64,000 bases of DNA from Desulforhopalus sp. (GTDB taxonomy: Bacteria; Desulfobacterota; Desulfobulbia; Desulfobulbales; Desulfocapsaceae), in assembly GCA_030247675.1 (NCBI GenBank), contig JAOTRX010000002.1, forward strand, positions 930,001 to 994,000, read 5' to 3'. The position numbers were made by a program, and so were the translations under genes. The number at the start of each line of letters is the position of its first letter. Position 1 is the stretch's first letter. Positions 42,201 to 51,117 of this stretch are shown piece after piece. Below the pieces are notes generated by a model. It did no database searches and was not told where the DNA came from. It saw only the letters and a list, made by a program, of their open reading frames with translations.

Positions 42201-42514
42201 TATCGCGTACCGGGCAGCGATTCCTTGGCAAAATACGCAGCAGCTTTTTTTAGGATGTCTCGCTCCATCCGCACTGTAGCCAACTCCTTCTTGACCCTCG
42301 CCGGTTCAAGTTCCACCTCTGTGAGAGGGCGTCGGTTTTTGCCAACGTTGCCAAGGTTGCCCGCCCGTGCGGCCCTCACCCAATTTTCGAGAGTGCTTTT
42401 CGGCAAAGAAAGTCGTTTGGCGGCTTCTCCAGATGAAAGTCCATCTTCGATCACCAAACGCGCAGTCTCTTCGCGAAACTCTTTCGTATATCTCCCTTGC
42501 GGAATCTTTTCCAT
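42200..42514 (-). CDS. IS3-family transposase OrfA (104 aa)
   Basis: An intact helix-turn-helix protein: GRYTKEFREETARLVIEDGLSSGEAAKRLSLPKSTLENWV, followed by the leucine-zipper-like LARVKKELATVRMERDILKKAAAYFAKES. It binds IS ends and normally joins OrfB by -1 frameshifting. With OrfB destroyed it has no transposition partner here. Confidence 0.88.
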   Translation of the reverse strand: MEKIPQGRYTKEFREETARLVIEDGLSSGEAAKRLSLPKSTLENWVRAARAGNLGNVGKNRRPLTEVELEPARVKKELATVRMERDILKKAAAYFAKESLPGTR

Positions 42515-42611
42515 GTCGACACCTCCTCTACTGTTTACGAATCATCAGTGTTTTGGTGTCCACTTTTTTCAACCTACCTCAATTTTTCAATAGAATGATT
42601 CTCCACAATCC

Positions 42612-42626
42612 TTGCCTGATTCTCCA
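42612..42626. promoter_or_regulatory. Candidate AraC operator, copy 1
   Basis: TTGCCTGATTCTCCA lies 72 bases upstream of the AraC-family gene. The identical 15-mer occurs at 45467-45481, upstream of the opposite-strand cyclophilin-like/hydrolase genes. Confidence 0.5.
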
Positions 42627-42697
42627 GGAGTTAATAAATTCCTTTGTTCGAGGTCAGCCTATGGTTAGAATATGCTAAACTCTTAATTGGAGGACGC

Positions 42698-43636
42698 ATG
42701 AGCCCTGACAATAGTCTTCACAGGCAGGATGACGAAGCTCTTGCTGAAGCAATGGGATCTTTAGTAGAAAAAATGGACCGCTGGACGTCTGCGAAAGGAA
42801 ATGAACCGGTCACCGTTTACCCTGCTTTGTCAATCTATCGGTACCAGGCTCCCACCGAGCTGACGAGCTACCTGCAGGAACCGAGCATTTGCCTGATCGC
42901 CCAGGGCCACAAACGCGTATTGCTCGGCGAAGATGAGTATTTTTATGACCAGGACCATTATCTGATAACATCCATTGATCTGCCGCTGGTCGCGCAGATT
43001 CTTGAAGCAAGCAGAGAAAAGCCCTACCTGGGTCTTACCCTGAAATTGGAAAAGAAGCATATCGCCCAGATGATGGTTGACAATGAGCTCTCGATTTCCC
43101 GGAGCAAAAATGAAAGCAGAGGCCTTGCTGTCAGCAGGATAACACTGCCAATGGTGCAGGCCTTTCTGCGCCTAATTGATCTGCTTGATCATCCGGACGA
43201 CATCCCAGCCCTTGCCCCTCTTATGCAAAAAGAAATACTGTATCGCCTCCTCACGGGAGAACAAGGGCAGCGTTTGCGGCAAATCTCAATGGTTGACAGC
43301 CATAGCCACCAGATTGCCCGGGCCATCGACTGGTTGAAGGAGAATTACGATAAAACATTCAAGGTCGATGACCTGGCATCGCACACGGGAATGAGCACCT
43401 CAAGCCTCCATTATCATTTCCGCGCCATTACAGCTATGAGTCCGCTGCAGTTTCAGAAACGGCTGCGGCTGAACGAGGCCAGGCAACTCATGCTCATGGA
43501 ACAGAAGGATGCGACGACAGCTGCGTTCGCAGTTGGCTACGAAAGCCCTTCCCAGTTCAGCCGTGAGTATAGCCGGCTTTTCGGTGCTCCGCCGTCTCGT
43601 GATATCAAACGACTCCTTGAGATTACGAGCAATTAG
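42698..43636 (+). CDS. AraC-family transcriptional regulator (AraC_N type, 312 aa)
   Basis: The N-terminal effector domain of the AraC_N family (VYPALSIYRYQAPTELTSYLQEPSICLIAQGHKRVLLGEDEYFYDQDHYLI read in parts) is followed by the double HTH: DDLASHTGMSTSSLHYHFRAITAMSP and AAFAVGYESPSQFSREYSRLFGAPP. Such regulators often control adjacent oxidoreductase or hydrolase genes in response to aldehydes or electrophiles. ATG 42698 has GGAGG nine bases upstream; the 42644 TTG is unlikely. It is convergent with the hydrolase gene. Confidence 0.9.
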   Translation: MSPDNSLHRQDDEALAEAMGSLVEKMDRWTSAKGNEPVTVYPALSIYRYQAPTELTSYLQEPSICLIAQGHKRVLLGEDEYFYDQDHYLITSIDLPLVAQILEASREKPYLGLTLKLEKKHIAQMMVDNELSISRSKNESRGLAVSRITLPMVQAFLRLIDLLDHPDDIPALAPLMQKEILYRLLTGEQGQRLRQISMVDSHSHQIARAIDWLKENYDKTFKVDDLASHTGMSTSSLHYHFRAITAMSPLQFQKRLRLNEARQLMLMEQKDATTAAFAVGYESPSQFSREYSRLFGAPPSRDIKRLLEITSN

Positions 43637-43671
43637 GTACTAACTCTTACTTCTTTTTCTTATGGCAAAAC

Positions 43672-43703
43672 ATAACGCCTGCGTTATTCCGCGCAGGCGT
43701 TAT
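43672..43703. terminator. Bidirectional terminator between convergent genes
   Basis: Perfect 12-bp stem ATAACGCCTGCG / CGCAGGCGTTAT with an 8-base loop, between the AraC and hydrolase genes. On the minus side it is followed by GTTTTGCC, a short T run. Confidence 0.7.
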
Positions 43704-43713
43704 GCTGGTTTCC

Positions 43714-44769
43714 TTATTTCTGAGTTGCCTTGAGGTTTTCTTCAAAGAAGGATTGGAACTTATCAAAAGGAATCTTATCCATCCGGTCATACAGATCGAC
43801 GTGGTTAGCACCAGGGACAATCAGAAGTTCCTTCGGCTCTGCCGCCGCTGCATAGGCTGTTTCGCTGAAATAACGCGAGTGGGCTTTTTCACCGTGGATC
43901 AGCAGGAGCGGTCGCGGTGATATTTCCTTGATATAGGTGAGGATCGGCATGTTCATAAAGGAGAGTGGGGTGGTCTGTGTCCACGCGTTACCAGAGTTAA
44001 CTGAACGTTTATGATACCCGCGTGGCGTCATGTAATAGCCGTGATATTCCACGAGGAATTGCGCTTCGCCGCCTTTCAGCTCGTTGTAAGGAGATTGATA
44101 CGCTGGCGTTCCATTTGCCGCATCCTTCCAGCGTTGCTCAGCCAGTTGTTCCAGCGTTTTTGTACGTTGTTCAAGGGTCACACTGTCGTTGTAGCCTTTG
44201 GACATGACGCGCGTCATATCGTACATGGTGCTGGCGACTACGGCTTTGATGCGCTTATCAACGGCGGCGGCGTTCAATGCCATGCCACCCCAGCCGCAAA
44301 CACCGATGATGCCGATTCGTTCACGGTCAACGAAAGACTGCGTGCCAAGGAAATCTATCGCTGCGCTAAAATCTTCGGTATTGATGTCCGGCGAGGCGAC
44401 GTTGCGGGGTTCGCCGCCACTTTCACCGGTATAGGATGGATCAAACGCCAGCGCGACGAATCCGCGCACCGCCATCGTTTGCGCATAGAGACCCGACGAT
44501 TGTTCCTTGACTGCACCAAACGGGCCGCCGACGGCGATTGCCGCCAGCCGTTGGCCATCGCGGTTCTTCGGCAGATACAAGTCGGCGGCCAATGTGATGC
44601 CGTAACGGTTCTTGAAAGTAACTTTCTGGTGATCAACCTTCTCGCTCTTTGGGAAGGTTTTATCCCATTTGCTTTCAAGCGAAAGGTCTTTTGCTGACAC
44701 AGGGGAGTTGGTCATGGTCAATGCTCCAATCATTGCGGCTATCAAGCCAATGGTTTTCCACGTATTCAT
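43714..44769 (-). CDS. Exported alpha/beta hydrolase (DLH/X-Pro-like, 351 aa)
   Basis: A signal peptide (MNTWKTIGLIAAMIGALTMTNSPVSA) precedes an alpha/beta hydrolase: VTFKNRYGITLAADLYLP, oxyanion segment GGPFGAVKEQS, nucleophile-elbow variant GVCGWGGMAL (a Cys in place of the usual Ser), AFDPSYTGESGG, LLLIHGEKAHSRYF and VPGANHVDLYD. The Cys nucleophile recalls dienelactone hydrolases. It is a common partner of AraC_N-type regulators. It is the second gene of a pair after the cyclophilin-like gene, 24 bases apart. Confidence 0.85.
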   Translation of the reverse strand: MNTWKTIGLIAAMIGALTMTNSPVSAKDLSLESKWDKTFPKSEKVDHQKVTFKNRYGITLAADLYLPKNRDGQRLAAIAVGGPFGAVKEQSSGLYAQTMAVRGFVALAFDPSYTGESGGEPRNVASPDINTEDFSAAIDFLGTQSFVDRERIGIIGVCGWGGMALNAAAVDKRIKAVVASTMYDMTRVMSKGYNDSVTLEQRTKTLEQLAEQRWKDAANGTPAYQSPYNELKGGEAQFLVEYHGYYMTPRGYHKRSVNSGNAWTQTTPLSFMNMPILTYIKEISPRPLLLIHGEKAHSRYFSETAYAAAAEPKELLIVPGANHVDLYDRMDKIPFDKFQSFFEENLKATQK

Positions 44770-44793
44770 AGTTGTATCTCCTTTGTTTGTAAT

Positions 44794-45237
44794 TCATTCC
44801 AGTTCAAAACTGATTTGTACATCTTCAGAGCCAACGGCATCGGCAAGCCCGGAAGCATCATTGATGCGGCCAATTTTTGTGTAGCTGTAGGGTGTCGGGA
44901 AGCTCTTGTAGAAGAGTACCAGGGTGCGGGAACTCCAGATCATTAGATCGCCCGCCTGAATCATTTTCGGATTCGAATCTTTCGTAGGCAGTCTTTTGGG
45001 AAGATCAAATTTCTTTTCGTTGGCATGAAGATCACTCATATCCAGGGTTAGCGGCAACATTTCTTTGAATGCGGCTACCGTTGCATTGTCTTCCAACCTG
45101 GCCATGACAACTTTGTTTTCATTAATCGTAATTCTGAGTTCCATTTTTAGATTGCTCTCCTGAGCGTGGACCTGCCCGCTTAATAATAAAGCTATCAGGG
45201 CTACTATCGGAAATACGGCCTTTTTAAGTTGGCGCAT
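44794..45237 (-). CDS. Exported cyclophilin-like fold protein (147 aa)
   Basis: Signal peptide (MRQLKKAVFPIVALIALLLSGQVHA), then MELRITINENKVVMARLEDNATVAAFKEMLPLTLDMSDLHANEK and QAGDLMIWSSRTLVLFYKSFPTPYSYTKIGRI, the pattern of the cyclophilin-like (Cyclophil_like2) domain, a beta-barrel of unknown activity. The final segment GLADAVGSEDVQISFELE is typical. It is probably co-transcribed with the hydrolase from a promoter near 45240-45490. Confidence 0.82.
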   Translation of the reverse strand: MRQLKKAVFPIVALIALLLSGQVHAQESNLKMELRITINENKVVMARLEDNATVAAFKEMLPLTLDMSDLHANEKKFDLPKRLPTKDSNPKMIQAGDLMIWSSRTLVLFYKSFPTPYSYTKIGRINDASGLADAVGSEDVQISFELE

Positions 45238-46021
45238 GGCTTACTTCTCTTCTGACCAACCAAAATCTGTTGGGAAGCTTGAAAAGTGAGAAATTTCCTT
45301 CAAGATCATGGCTCGGAAGAATATTTTACCGCAGGCATATATATGATATTCCGATGATACATTCATGACAGTTCCCTCATGTGAGCTGAATGGTGGATAT
45401 CCTTGATGGATGGTTCCACTATAGAGCCTGCATGGAGGTAACCGTTAGATCGATCCTACAGAGTTATTGCCTGATTCTCCAAAACCATGAAGTATAAGGA
45501 TAGTTTTCTAAGGTTGTTGACGGTAAAGGCAACCAAGCAGCTTCAGCCAACACCATGGGAACCGGGAATGAGGTTAGATAACTAGGGGTGTCACTAGAGT
45601 GGCTTCACTAGGAAGAGCCGTATTTGGTGAGGCACATCACGGCAATCGAGATGAGCCCTGATGCGGGCGCAATCCACATATCATCGGTCAGCCACTTGAA
45701 GGGGTGGTTGAGGCCGACGAACGCCGACAGGATGCGAGATAGCCCGGAAGGTCAGGTGTGCGTACAGATAGCAGAAAGGTTCCAGCCTCGAAAAAGAAAA
45801 CGTAGTTCTGATGACAAGATTTGTGCCGGCAACCGTATTCTGAGGAAAAACAGAATATTTTTAAGGTGTTCCCTTCCAACTTCAATGTCTGATATGAAAA
45901 GGTGTGTTGAGTAATATGGGTGGCGGTTGGAAGAGTAGAATCAACTTTTACAGTCAGCACGGTATTGTTGCTGATGTCTAGGTGGTTCCTATCCACAGGG
46001 ACAGTAGAGCATAAAAGGACA
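45238..46021. other. Gene-poor stretch
   Basis: About 780 bases. The only named site is the 15-mer at 45467-45481. Short frames at 45624-45914 (+) and 45688-45996 (-) overlap and have no ribosome sites. The block around 45590-45640 has a structured, intron-like look (AGAGCCGTATTTGGTGAGG) but I cannot confirm a group II intron remnant. Composition is lower in G+C than the flanks, suggesting acquired DNA. Confidence 0.4.
45467..45481. promoter_or_regulatory. Candidate AraC operator, copy 2
   Basis: Identical 15-mer TTGCCTGATTCTCCA, 230 bases upstream of the cyclophilin-like gene start. It pairs with the site at 42612 upstream of the AraC-family regulator. Confidence 0.5.
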
Positions 46022-46050
46022 TTGACATATTAGACCGATTGGTCTAATGT
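46022..46050 (+). promoter_or_regulatory. tetR promoter with embedded operator
   Basis: TTGACA at 46022-46027, 17-base spacer, TAATGT at 46045-46050. The palindrome TTAGACC-GATT-GGTCTAA (46030-46047) fills the spacer. A start site near 46057 would give an almost leaderless message, since the gene starts at 46058. Confidence 0.65.
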
Positions 46051-46057
46051 ATGACTC

Positions 46058-46645
46058 ATGAAACGCATTCACAATAAAGAAGACATCATCCAGATTGGGC
46101 TCGACATCGTATTAAGCAGAGGTTTCAATGCTACCGGTGTAGAGGCGATCTTGAAGCAGGCAAACATCCCAAAGGGTTCATTTTACAACTTCTTTTCCAG
46201 CAAAGAAGAATTTGGGCTGGAAATAATCGACACATATGTTGCAGAAGTTGGTGAACTTTTCCAGACCATTTTCACGGATGAGTCTCTACCACCACTGGAG
46301 CGCATTAAAAAAAGCTTTGAGGCAAGAATTGCGAATTTTGAAAGCAATGACTGCACCAAAGGGTGTCTGCTCGGCAACCTGAGCCTGGAAATGTCCGACC
46401 GATACGAGAGTGTCCGGGAACGTCTTGTGCAAGGACTGCAACTTTGGACAAAGAATTTATCCGGTTTGCTTCTTCAGGCACAAAAGGAAAAAGCCATCCC
46501 TGCAGACATGAACGTGGACATGCTGGCGGAAAACCTGATCGCATCGTTCCAGGGAGCGCTGCTTTGCGCCAAGGTCAAAAAGTCTCTTGAACCATTGAGA
46601 AATTTTATTCACTTGTATTTCGATATATTCCTTGCGCAGAGGTAA
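46058..46645 (+). CDS. TetR-family repressor (AcuR/NemR-like, 195 aa)
   Basis: HTH: KEDIIQIGLDIVLSRGFNATGVEAILKQANIPKGSFYNFFSSKEEF. The C-terminal domain (about 80-195) carries SFEARIANFESNDCTKGCLLGNLSLEMSDRYESVRERL, the TetR_C pattern seen in electrophile-responsive regulators such as NemR and AcuR, with Cys in NDCTKGC available for modification. It likely represses itself and the RND pump through the two TAGAC..GTCTA palindromes. No ribosome site is visible before ATG 46058. Confidence 0.88.
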   Translation: MKRIHNKEDIIQIGLDIVLSRGFNATGVEAILKQANIPKGSFYNFFSSKEEFGLEIIDTYVAEVGELFQTIFTDESLPPLERIKKSFEARIANFESNDCTKGCLLGNLSLEMSDRYESVRERLVQGLQLWTKNLSGLLLQAQKEKAIPADMNVDMLAENLIASFQGALLCAKVKKSLEPLRNFIHLYFDIFLAQR

Positions 46646-46689
46646 GAAAACTCAATCACTGATGATGTTTTTTTGTGATAATTATTACG

Positions 46690-46701
46690 TAGACCAGTCT
46701 A
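46690..46701. promoter_or_regulatory. Second TetR operator, upstream of the RND pump
   Basis: TAGAC-CA-GTCTA, sharing half-sites with the palindrome at 46030-46047. It lies 85 bases upstream of the membrane-fusion gene, just after tetR. Confidence 0.6.
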
Positions 46702-46785
46702 GGCGCATTGCCGTCTGCACCAGGCCATTTTCTCTCGCATTATGAACGGATGAGCGGCTCGATAACCATGCTGATGAGGATCTCC

Positions 46786-47955
46786 ATGAAAAAAAGTAAT
46801 TTAAAGAAGTTTGCCGGTTTTTCGCCCAGGTATCGCATAGCGCTCTTCATCGGGACAGTGGTCGTCGGAGCAGTGGTTGCCATTGCCTACGGTGGTGTTT
46901 TGGGAAGAGAGGGAAAACTGTCTGTCGAGTCGGCCTCTCCCCGCCTGGTCCGATCTTTTACGGTGATGTCCATACAAGGCAGTGCCGCTGAATATACAGG
47001 AGTAATTCACGCTCGTACGGAAAGCCATCTTGGGTTTCGCGTACCCGGCAAAATAATCGAGAAACTGGTGAAAGACGGAGACCACGTCAAACGCGGACAG
47101 GCACTGATGCGGCTTGATCCGACAGACCTGAAACTTGCCGCCGCTGTCGCCCGGGAGGCAGTGGAAGCGGCCCGAGCCCAGAATAATCTCGCCCTGGCGG
47201 ATGGCAGGCGCCTGCGTAAACTGGTCGCCATGGAAGCTGCATCCGTACAGGAATATGACCGGGCAAAATCGTCGGCGGACGCCACCACCGCCCAACTGAA
47301 AGCCGCCGTTGCCCACTCGGCGCAACTGGAAAACCAGGTGGACTATGCCGTTCTCAAGGCTGAGGCCGACGGCGTCATTATGGAAACACCGGCAGACGTC
47401 GGCCAGGTTGTAGGTGCGGGTACCGTAGTGATTCGTCTCGCCCATGACGGTGCGCGCGAAGCGGTTGTCAACCTTCCCGAGGGGGAGGCAAAGGTTGCAA
47501 AAAAGTTCAGGGCCGTCGCCAAGCTTTATGCCGATCAGGATCAAACCTTCCCAGCGCAGTTGCGCGAATTATCGGCAATGGCCGACCCTCTTACCCGGAC
47601 CTATCAGGCGCGTTACACACTGAGTGGCGCAGGGGAAAACGCTCCTCTTGGCGCAACCGTGACGGTTCATCTGGATGGCAAGGAGACCGATGGCGCGGTG
47701 AAGCTGTATGAAATTCCCATCGGTGCATTGTACGACGGTGGCACGGGCACCAGCGTGTGGGTGGTAAAAAAGAATCCTGATACCTCAATCGTATCGCGCC
47801 AATCAGTCGAAGTCGCCAAGCTCGGCAGCGAAACGGCCCTGATCAGCAAAGGCCTCAAGCCGGGGGAACGGATTCTTGCCTTGGGGGCTCACCTTGTCAC
47901 GGAAGGGGAACAGGTCAAAATCATTGCCGATCCGGCGCAGGAGCAAAAATTATGA
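46786..47955 (+). CDS. RND efflux membrane-fusion protein (389 aa)
   Basis: N-terminal membrane anchor (RIALFIGTVVVGAVVAIAYGG), then lipoyl/barrel-sandwich half (SHLGFRVPGKIIEKLVKDGDHVKRGQALMRLDPTDL), alpha-hairpin (about 105-170), second lipoyl half (VLKAEADGVIMETPADVGQVVGAGTVVIRLAHDG), beta-barrel and membrane-proximal domains. It connects the RND pump to an outer-membrane channel. ATG 46786 has GAGG upstream. The gene overlaps the pump gene by four bases (ATGA). Confidence 0.88.
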   Translation: MKKSNLKKFAGFSPRYRIALFIGTVVVGAVVAIAYGGVLGREGKLSVESASPRLVRSFTVMSIQGSAAEYTGVIHARTESHLGFRVPGKIIEKLVKDGDHVKRGQALMRLDPTDLKLAAAVAREAVEAARAQNNLALADGRRLRKLVAMEAASVQEYDRAKSSADATTAQLKAAVAHSAQLENQVDYAVLKAEADGVIMETPADVGQVVGAGTVVIRLAHDGAREAVVNLPEGEAKVAKKFRAVAKLYADQDQTFPAQLRELSAMADPLTRTYQARYTLSGAGENAPLGATVTVHLDGKETDGAVKLYEIPIGALYDGGTGTSVWVVKKNPDTSIVSRQSVEVAKLGSETALISKGLKPGERILALGAHLVTEGEQVKIIADPAQEQKL

Positions 47956-50900
47956 GCCGTTTCAATCTATCCGCTTTTGCGGTACGTGAACGCGCCCTCA
48001 CCCTGTTTGCGATTATTGCGATTATGGTCGCCGGGGGATATGCCTTCCTGCATCTGGGAAGAGGCGAGGACCCTGCATTTACCGTAAAGATCTTGACCGT
48101 GTCGGCGGTATGGCCGGGTGCAACCGCGGGGGAAATGCAGGAACAGGTGGGCGACCGGCTGGAAAAACGTCTCCAGGAACTTGAATTTTACGACCGGACG
48201 GAAACCTCCGCATATCCTGGAATGCTGACCATGAAGCTCTACCTGAAAGACTCCACGCCGCCCAAAGAGGTGCCGGATGAATTCTACCAGGCGAGAAAAA
48301 AACTAACGGATGAAAAAATACATCTGCCGCAAGGGGTGATCGGTCCCCTTGTCAATGACGAGTTTGCCGATGTGTATTTTGCCATGTATGCCTTGTCGGC
48401 AAAAGGTCTCCCCCACCGTCAGCTGGTGCTGGAAGCGGAAGCGCTTCGTCAGCGGCTTTCCCGGATAGACGGCGTGGAGAAAGTCTCTCTTCTCGGTGAA
48501 CAGGACCCGAAAATCTATGTCGAGATTTCCTACAAAAGGTTGGCAACTCTTGGCGTCAAGGCAACTGACCTGTTTGACGCTCTGGCAACCCAAAACGATA
48601 TGACCCCTTCGGGGTTTGTGGACACAGCCGGACCGCGTGTCTATCTGCGGCTTGATGGAACCATTGGCGGCGTTGAAGCAGTCAAGGCAATTCCCGTGGC
48701 AAGCGGCGGGAAATTACTTAAAATCGGCGATGTGGCCGAGGTCACCCGCGGTTACGAAGATCCGGCTACCAAAAAGATACGTCACCAGGGAGAGTCTTCG
48801 ATCATCCTCGCCCTTGTCATGAAAAAAGGCTTCAACGGCCTGACCCTGGGCAAGTTGCTAAATGCCGAAGAAGCGGCGATTCATCAGGAACTTCCTCTTG
48901 GCCTTGCGTTGTCCAAGGTATCGGATCAGTCCCACGTCATTTCCGAGGCAATTGATGAGTTCATGCTCAAATTTGCGGTTGCGCTTGGTGTTGTCATCGT
49001 GGTGAGTCTTGCGACGCTGGGATTCCGTGTCGGGATCGTCGTGGCCGCGGCCGTGCCGCTTACCCTTGCCGCCGTGTTCGTGATCATGCTGTTTACCGGA
49101 AGGGATTTCGACAGGATTACCCTGGGGGCGCTGATTCTTTCCTTGGGGCTGTTGGTCGATGATGCGATCATCGCCATCGAGATGATGGTGGTCAAAATGG
49201 AAGAGGGCCTGGATCGCATCCAGGCTGCTACCTATGCCTGGACATCCACAGCCAGCCCCATGCTTTTCGGCACGCTGGTTACCATCGCCGGTTTCCTGCC
49301 GGTTGGTTTTGCCAGATCAACGGCAGGTGAATATGCGGGAGACATCTTCTGGGTCGTAGCATTCTCCCTCATCACCTCGTGGTTTGTCGCCGTGCTCTTT
49401 ACCCCCTACCTGGGTGTCAAGCTTCTGCCTGACATTAAACCGATTGCCGGAGGGCACGACGCCATCTATGCAACTCCAAATTATCAACGGTTTCGCGGCA
49501 TTGTACGGAAAGTCGTCGATTATAAATGGCTTGCAGCCGGGGTAACGATTGCTCTTTTTATCTTGTCTGTGGTCGGGATGGGATCGGTGGAGAAACAGTT
49601 TTTTCCCAACTCGGATCGCACCGAATTAACGATAGATGTCAACCTTCCTCCCGGCAGTGCCTTTGCGACGACCGAGAGATCAATCAAAAACATTGAAAAA
49701 ACCATTATGGCCGAACCGGAGGCCCAGGCCGTCACCAGCTATATCGGCCAAGGCATGCCCCGCTTCATCTTGTCGTTGAATTCCGAACTGCCCAACCCGG
49801 CCTATGCCCAAATCGTCGTCGCAACCGAAAGCCCGGCGGCACGCGATGCACTGAAAAGCAAGCTTCGCGAGATCATTGCCCAGGGCGCGTTCCCGGAAGC
49901 ACGTGTCCGGGTGAAACAGTTTGTCTTCGGCCCGCCTGTACCATTTCCGGTGCTCTTTCGGGTCATGGGGCCGGACGAAAACGAGTTGCGCCGGATTGCC
50001 CGTGAAACCCGGGCCATTATGGCTGAAAATCCGAATATGCGCGATGTGCATCTGGATTGGGGCGAACGGACGCAAAGCCTACGCCTGGTCCTCGACCAGG
50101 ATCGCCTTCGCCTGCTCGGCCTCACCCCGCAAGAAACCGGGCTGCAATTACAGGCGATTTTGAATGGTGTGCCCACCACGCAGATGCGCGAAGGCATTCG
50201 CACGGTCGACGTGGTGGTTCGCGCTCCCGGCTCCGAGCGCCACAGTCTGGAAGATATCGAAAATATAACCTTAACCACCAGAGACGGGCGCTCGATCCCG
50301 CTGTCACAGATTGCCCATCTCGAATCCCGTATGGAGGATGGGCTGCTGAAACGCTACAACCGCGAATCGTATATCGCTGTTCAGGGGGATGTTGTCGATG
50401 GGGTCCAGCCTCCGGATGTAACGGCGCAGATTCTCCCCAAACTGACAAGCCTCAAAGCAGTGCTTCCCCCAGGATACCGCATAGAAACAGGTGGTTCCGT
50501 GGAAGAAAGCAAAAAGGCCGATACGGCACTGGGGCTGCTTTTCCCGCCGATGGCGCTCCTGATGCTGATCTTCATCATGCTTCAGGTCCGCTCATTCGCC
50601 ACGATGTTCATGGTGTTCGCCACGGCGCCTCTCGGCTTGGTTGGAGCCGTGCCCACCTTGCTCATTTTTCACCAGGCTTTCGGTTTCAACGCCATTCTGG
50701 GATTGATTGGCCTTGCGGGGATCATCATGCGTAACACCCTGATTCTCGTCGATCAGATTCGTCACGATCAGGCAGCGGGACTCAGTGACTACGAGGCCAT
50801 TGTCGAATCCACCGTCCGTCGCGCACGCCCGGTGGTGCTCACCGCCGTGGCCGCGATGTTTGCCTTTATTCCCCTGACTTTTTCCAGTTTCTGGGGACAA

Positions 50901-51053
50901 CTGGCCTATGTGTTGATCGGCGGAGTCGGAGTCGGAACGATTCTGACCCTGCTCTTTTTGCCGGCTCTTTATGCAATCTGGTTCAAAGTGAAGCAGCCCC
51001 TCACCGTTGCTGAAGAAGGAGTCTGGACATGTTCCGCGGAATTGCAATCCTGA
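47952..51053 (+). CDS. RND efflux pump (AcrB/HAE-family, 1033 aa)
   Basis: Full length with twelve membrane segments in two sets. Diagnostic segments include VWPGATAGEMQEQVGDRLEKRLQ in the porter domain, LILSLGLLVDDAIIAIEMMV with the proton-relay Asp pair in TM4, and GLIGLAGIIMRNTLILVDQI in TM10. GxRVYLRLDGT and GVPTTQMREGIRTVDVVVRAP are in the docking/porter parts. The likely substrate class is hydrophobic drugs, dyes or solvents. No outer-membrane channel gene is in the operon, so a TolC homologue elsewhere is needed. Confidence 0.92.
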   Translation: MSRFNLSAFAVRERALTLFAIIAIMVAGGYAFLHLGRGEDPAFTVKILTVSAVWPGATAGEMQEQVGDRLEKRLQELEFYDRTETSAYPGMLTMKLYLKDSTPPKEVPDEFYQARKKLTDEKIHLPQGVIGPLVNDEFADVYFAMYALSAKGLPHRQLVLEAEALRQRLSRIDGVEKVSLLGEQDPKIYVEISYKRLATLGVKATDLFDALATQNDMTPSGFVDTAGPRVYLRLDGTIGGVEAVKAIPVASGGKLLKIGDVAEVTRGYEDPATKKIRHQGESSIILALVMKKGFNGLTLGKLLNAEEAAIHQELPLGLALSKVSDQSHVISEAIDEFMLKFAVALGVVIVVSLATLGFRVGIVVAAAVPLTLAAVFVIMLFTGRDFDRITLGALILSLGLLVDDAIIAIEMMVVKMEEGLDRIQAATYAWTSTASPMLFGTLVTIAGFLPVGFARSTAGEYAGDIFWVVAFSLITSWFVAVLFTPYLGVKLLPDIKPIAGGHDAIYATPNYQRFRGIVRKVVDYKWLAAGVTIALFILSVVGMGSVEKQFFPNSDRTELTIDVNLPPGSAFATTERSIKNIEKTIMAEPEAQAVTSYIGQGMPRFILSLNSELPNPAYAQIVVATESPAARDALKSKLREIIAQGAFPEARVRVKQFVFGPPVPFPVLFRVMGPDENELRRIARETRAIMAENPNMRDVHLDWGERTQSLRLVLDQDRLRLLGLTPQETGLQLQAILNGVPTTQMREGIRTVDVVVRAPGSERHSLEDIENITLTTRDGRSIPLSQIAHLESRMEDGLLKRYNRESYIAVQGDVVDGVQPPDVTAQILPKLTSLKAVLPPGYRIETGGSVEESKKADTALGLLFPPMALLMLIFIMLQVRSFATMFMVFATAPLGLVGAVPTLLIFHQAFGFNAILGLIGLAGIIMRNTLILVDQIRHDQAAGLSDYEAIVESTVRRARPVVLTAVAAMFAFIPLTFSSFWGQLAYVLIGGVGVGTILTLLFLPALYAIWFKVKQPLTVAEEGVWTCSAELQS

Positions 51054-51117
51054 GTATCGCTTACGAGCTGCGACTCAGATTTTAAAATAAAAACAGTATA
51101 TTGCGAGGGAGAATGAA

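Larger units (their letters stand above)
41516..42514 (-). mobile_element. Decayed IS3-family insertion sequence
   Basis: It has the IS3 layout, with orfA (42200-42514) and orfB overlapping as TAATG. OrfB is broken by a frameshift near 41867-41874, where GTTG is tandemly duplicated, and by an internal deletion near 41722-41728. Terminal inverted repeats could not be fixed; GTGTCCACTTTTTTC near 42558 may belong to the orfA-side end. It lies downstream of the selenoprotein operon in the opposite orientation. Confidence 0.8.

Noticed and set aside
45590..45640. Group II intron domain V remnant
   Set aside because: The AGAGCCGTATTTGGTGAGG stretch is only loosely similar and lacks the matching complementary half; no reverse-transcriptase coding sequence is nearby.
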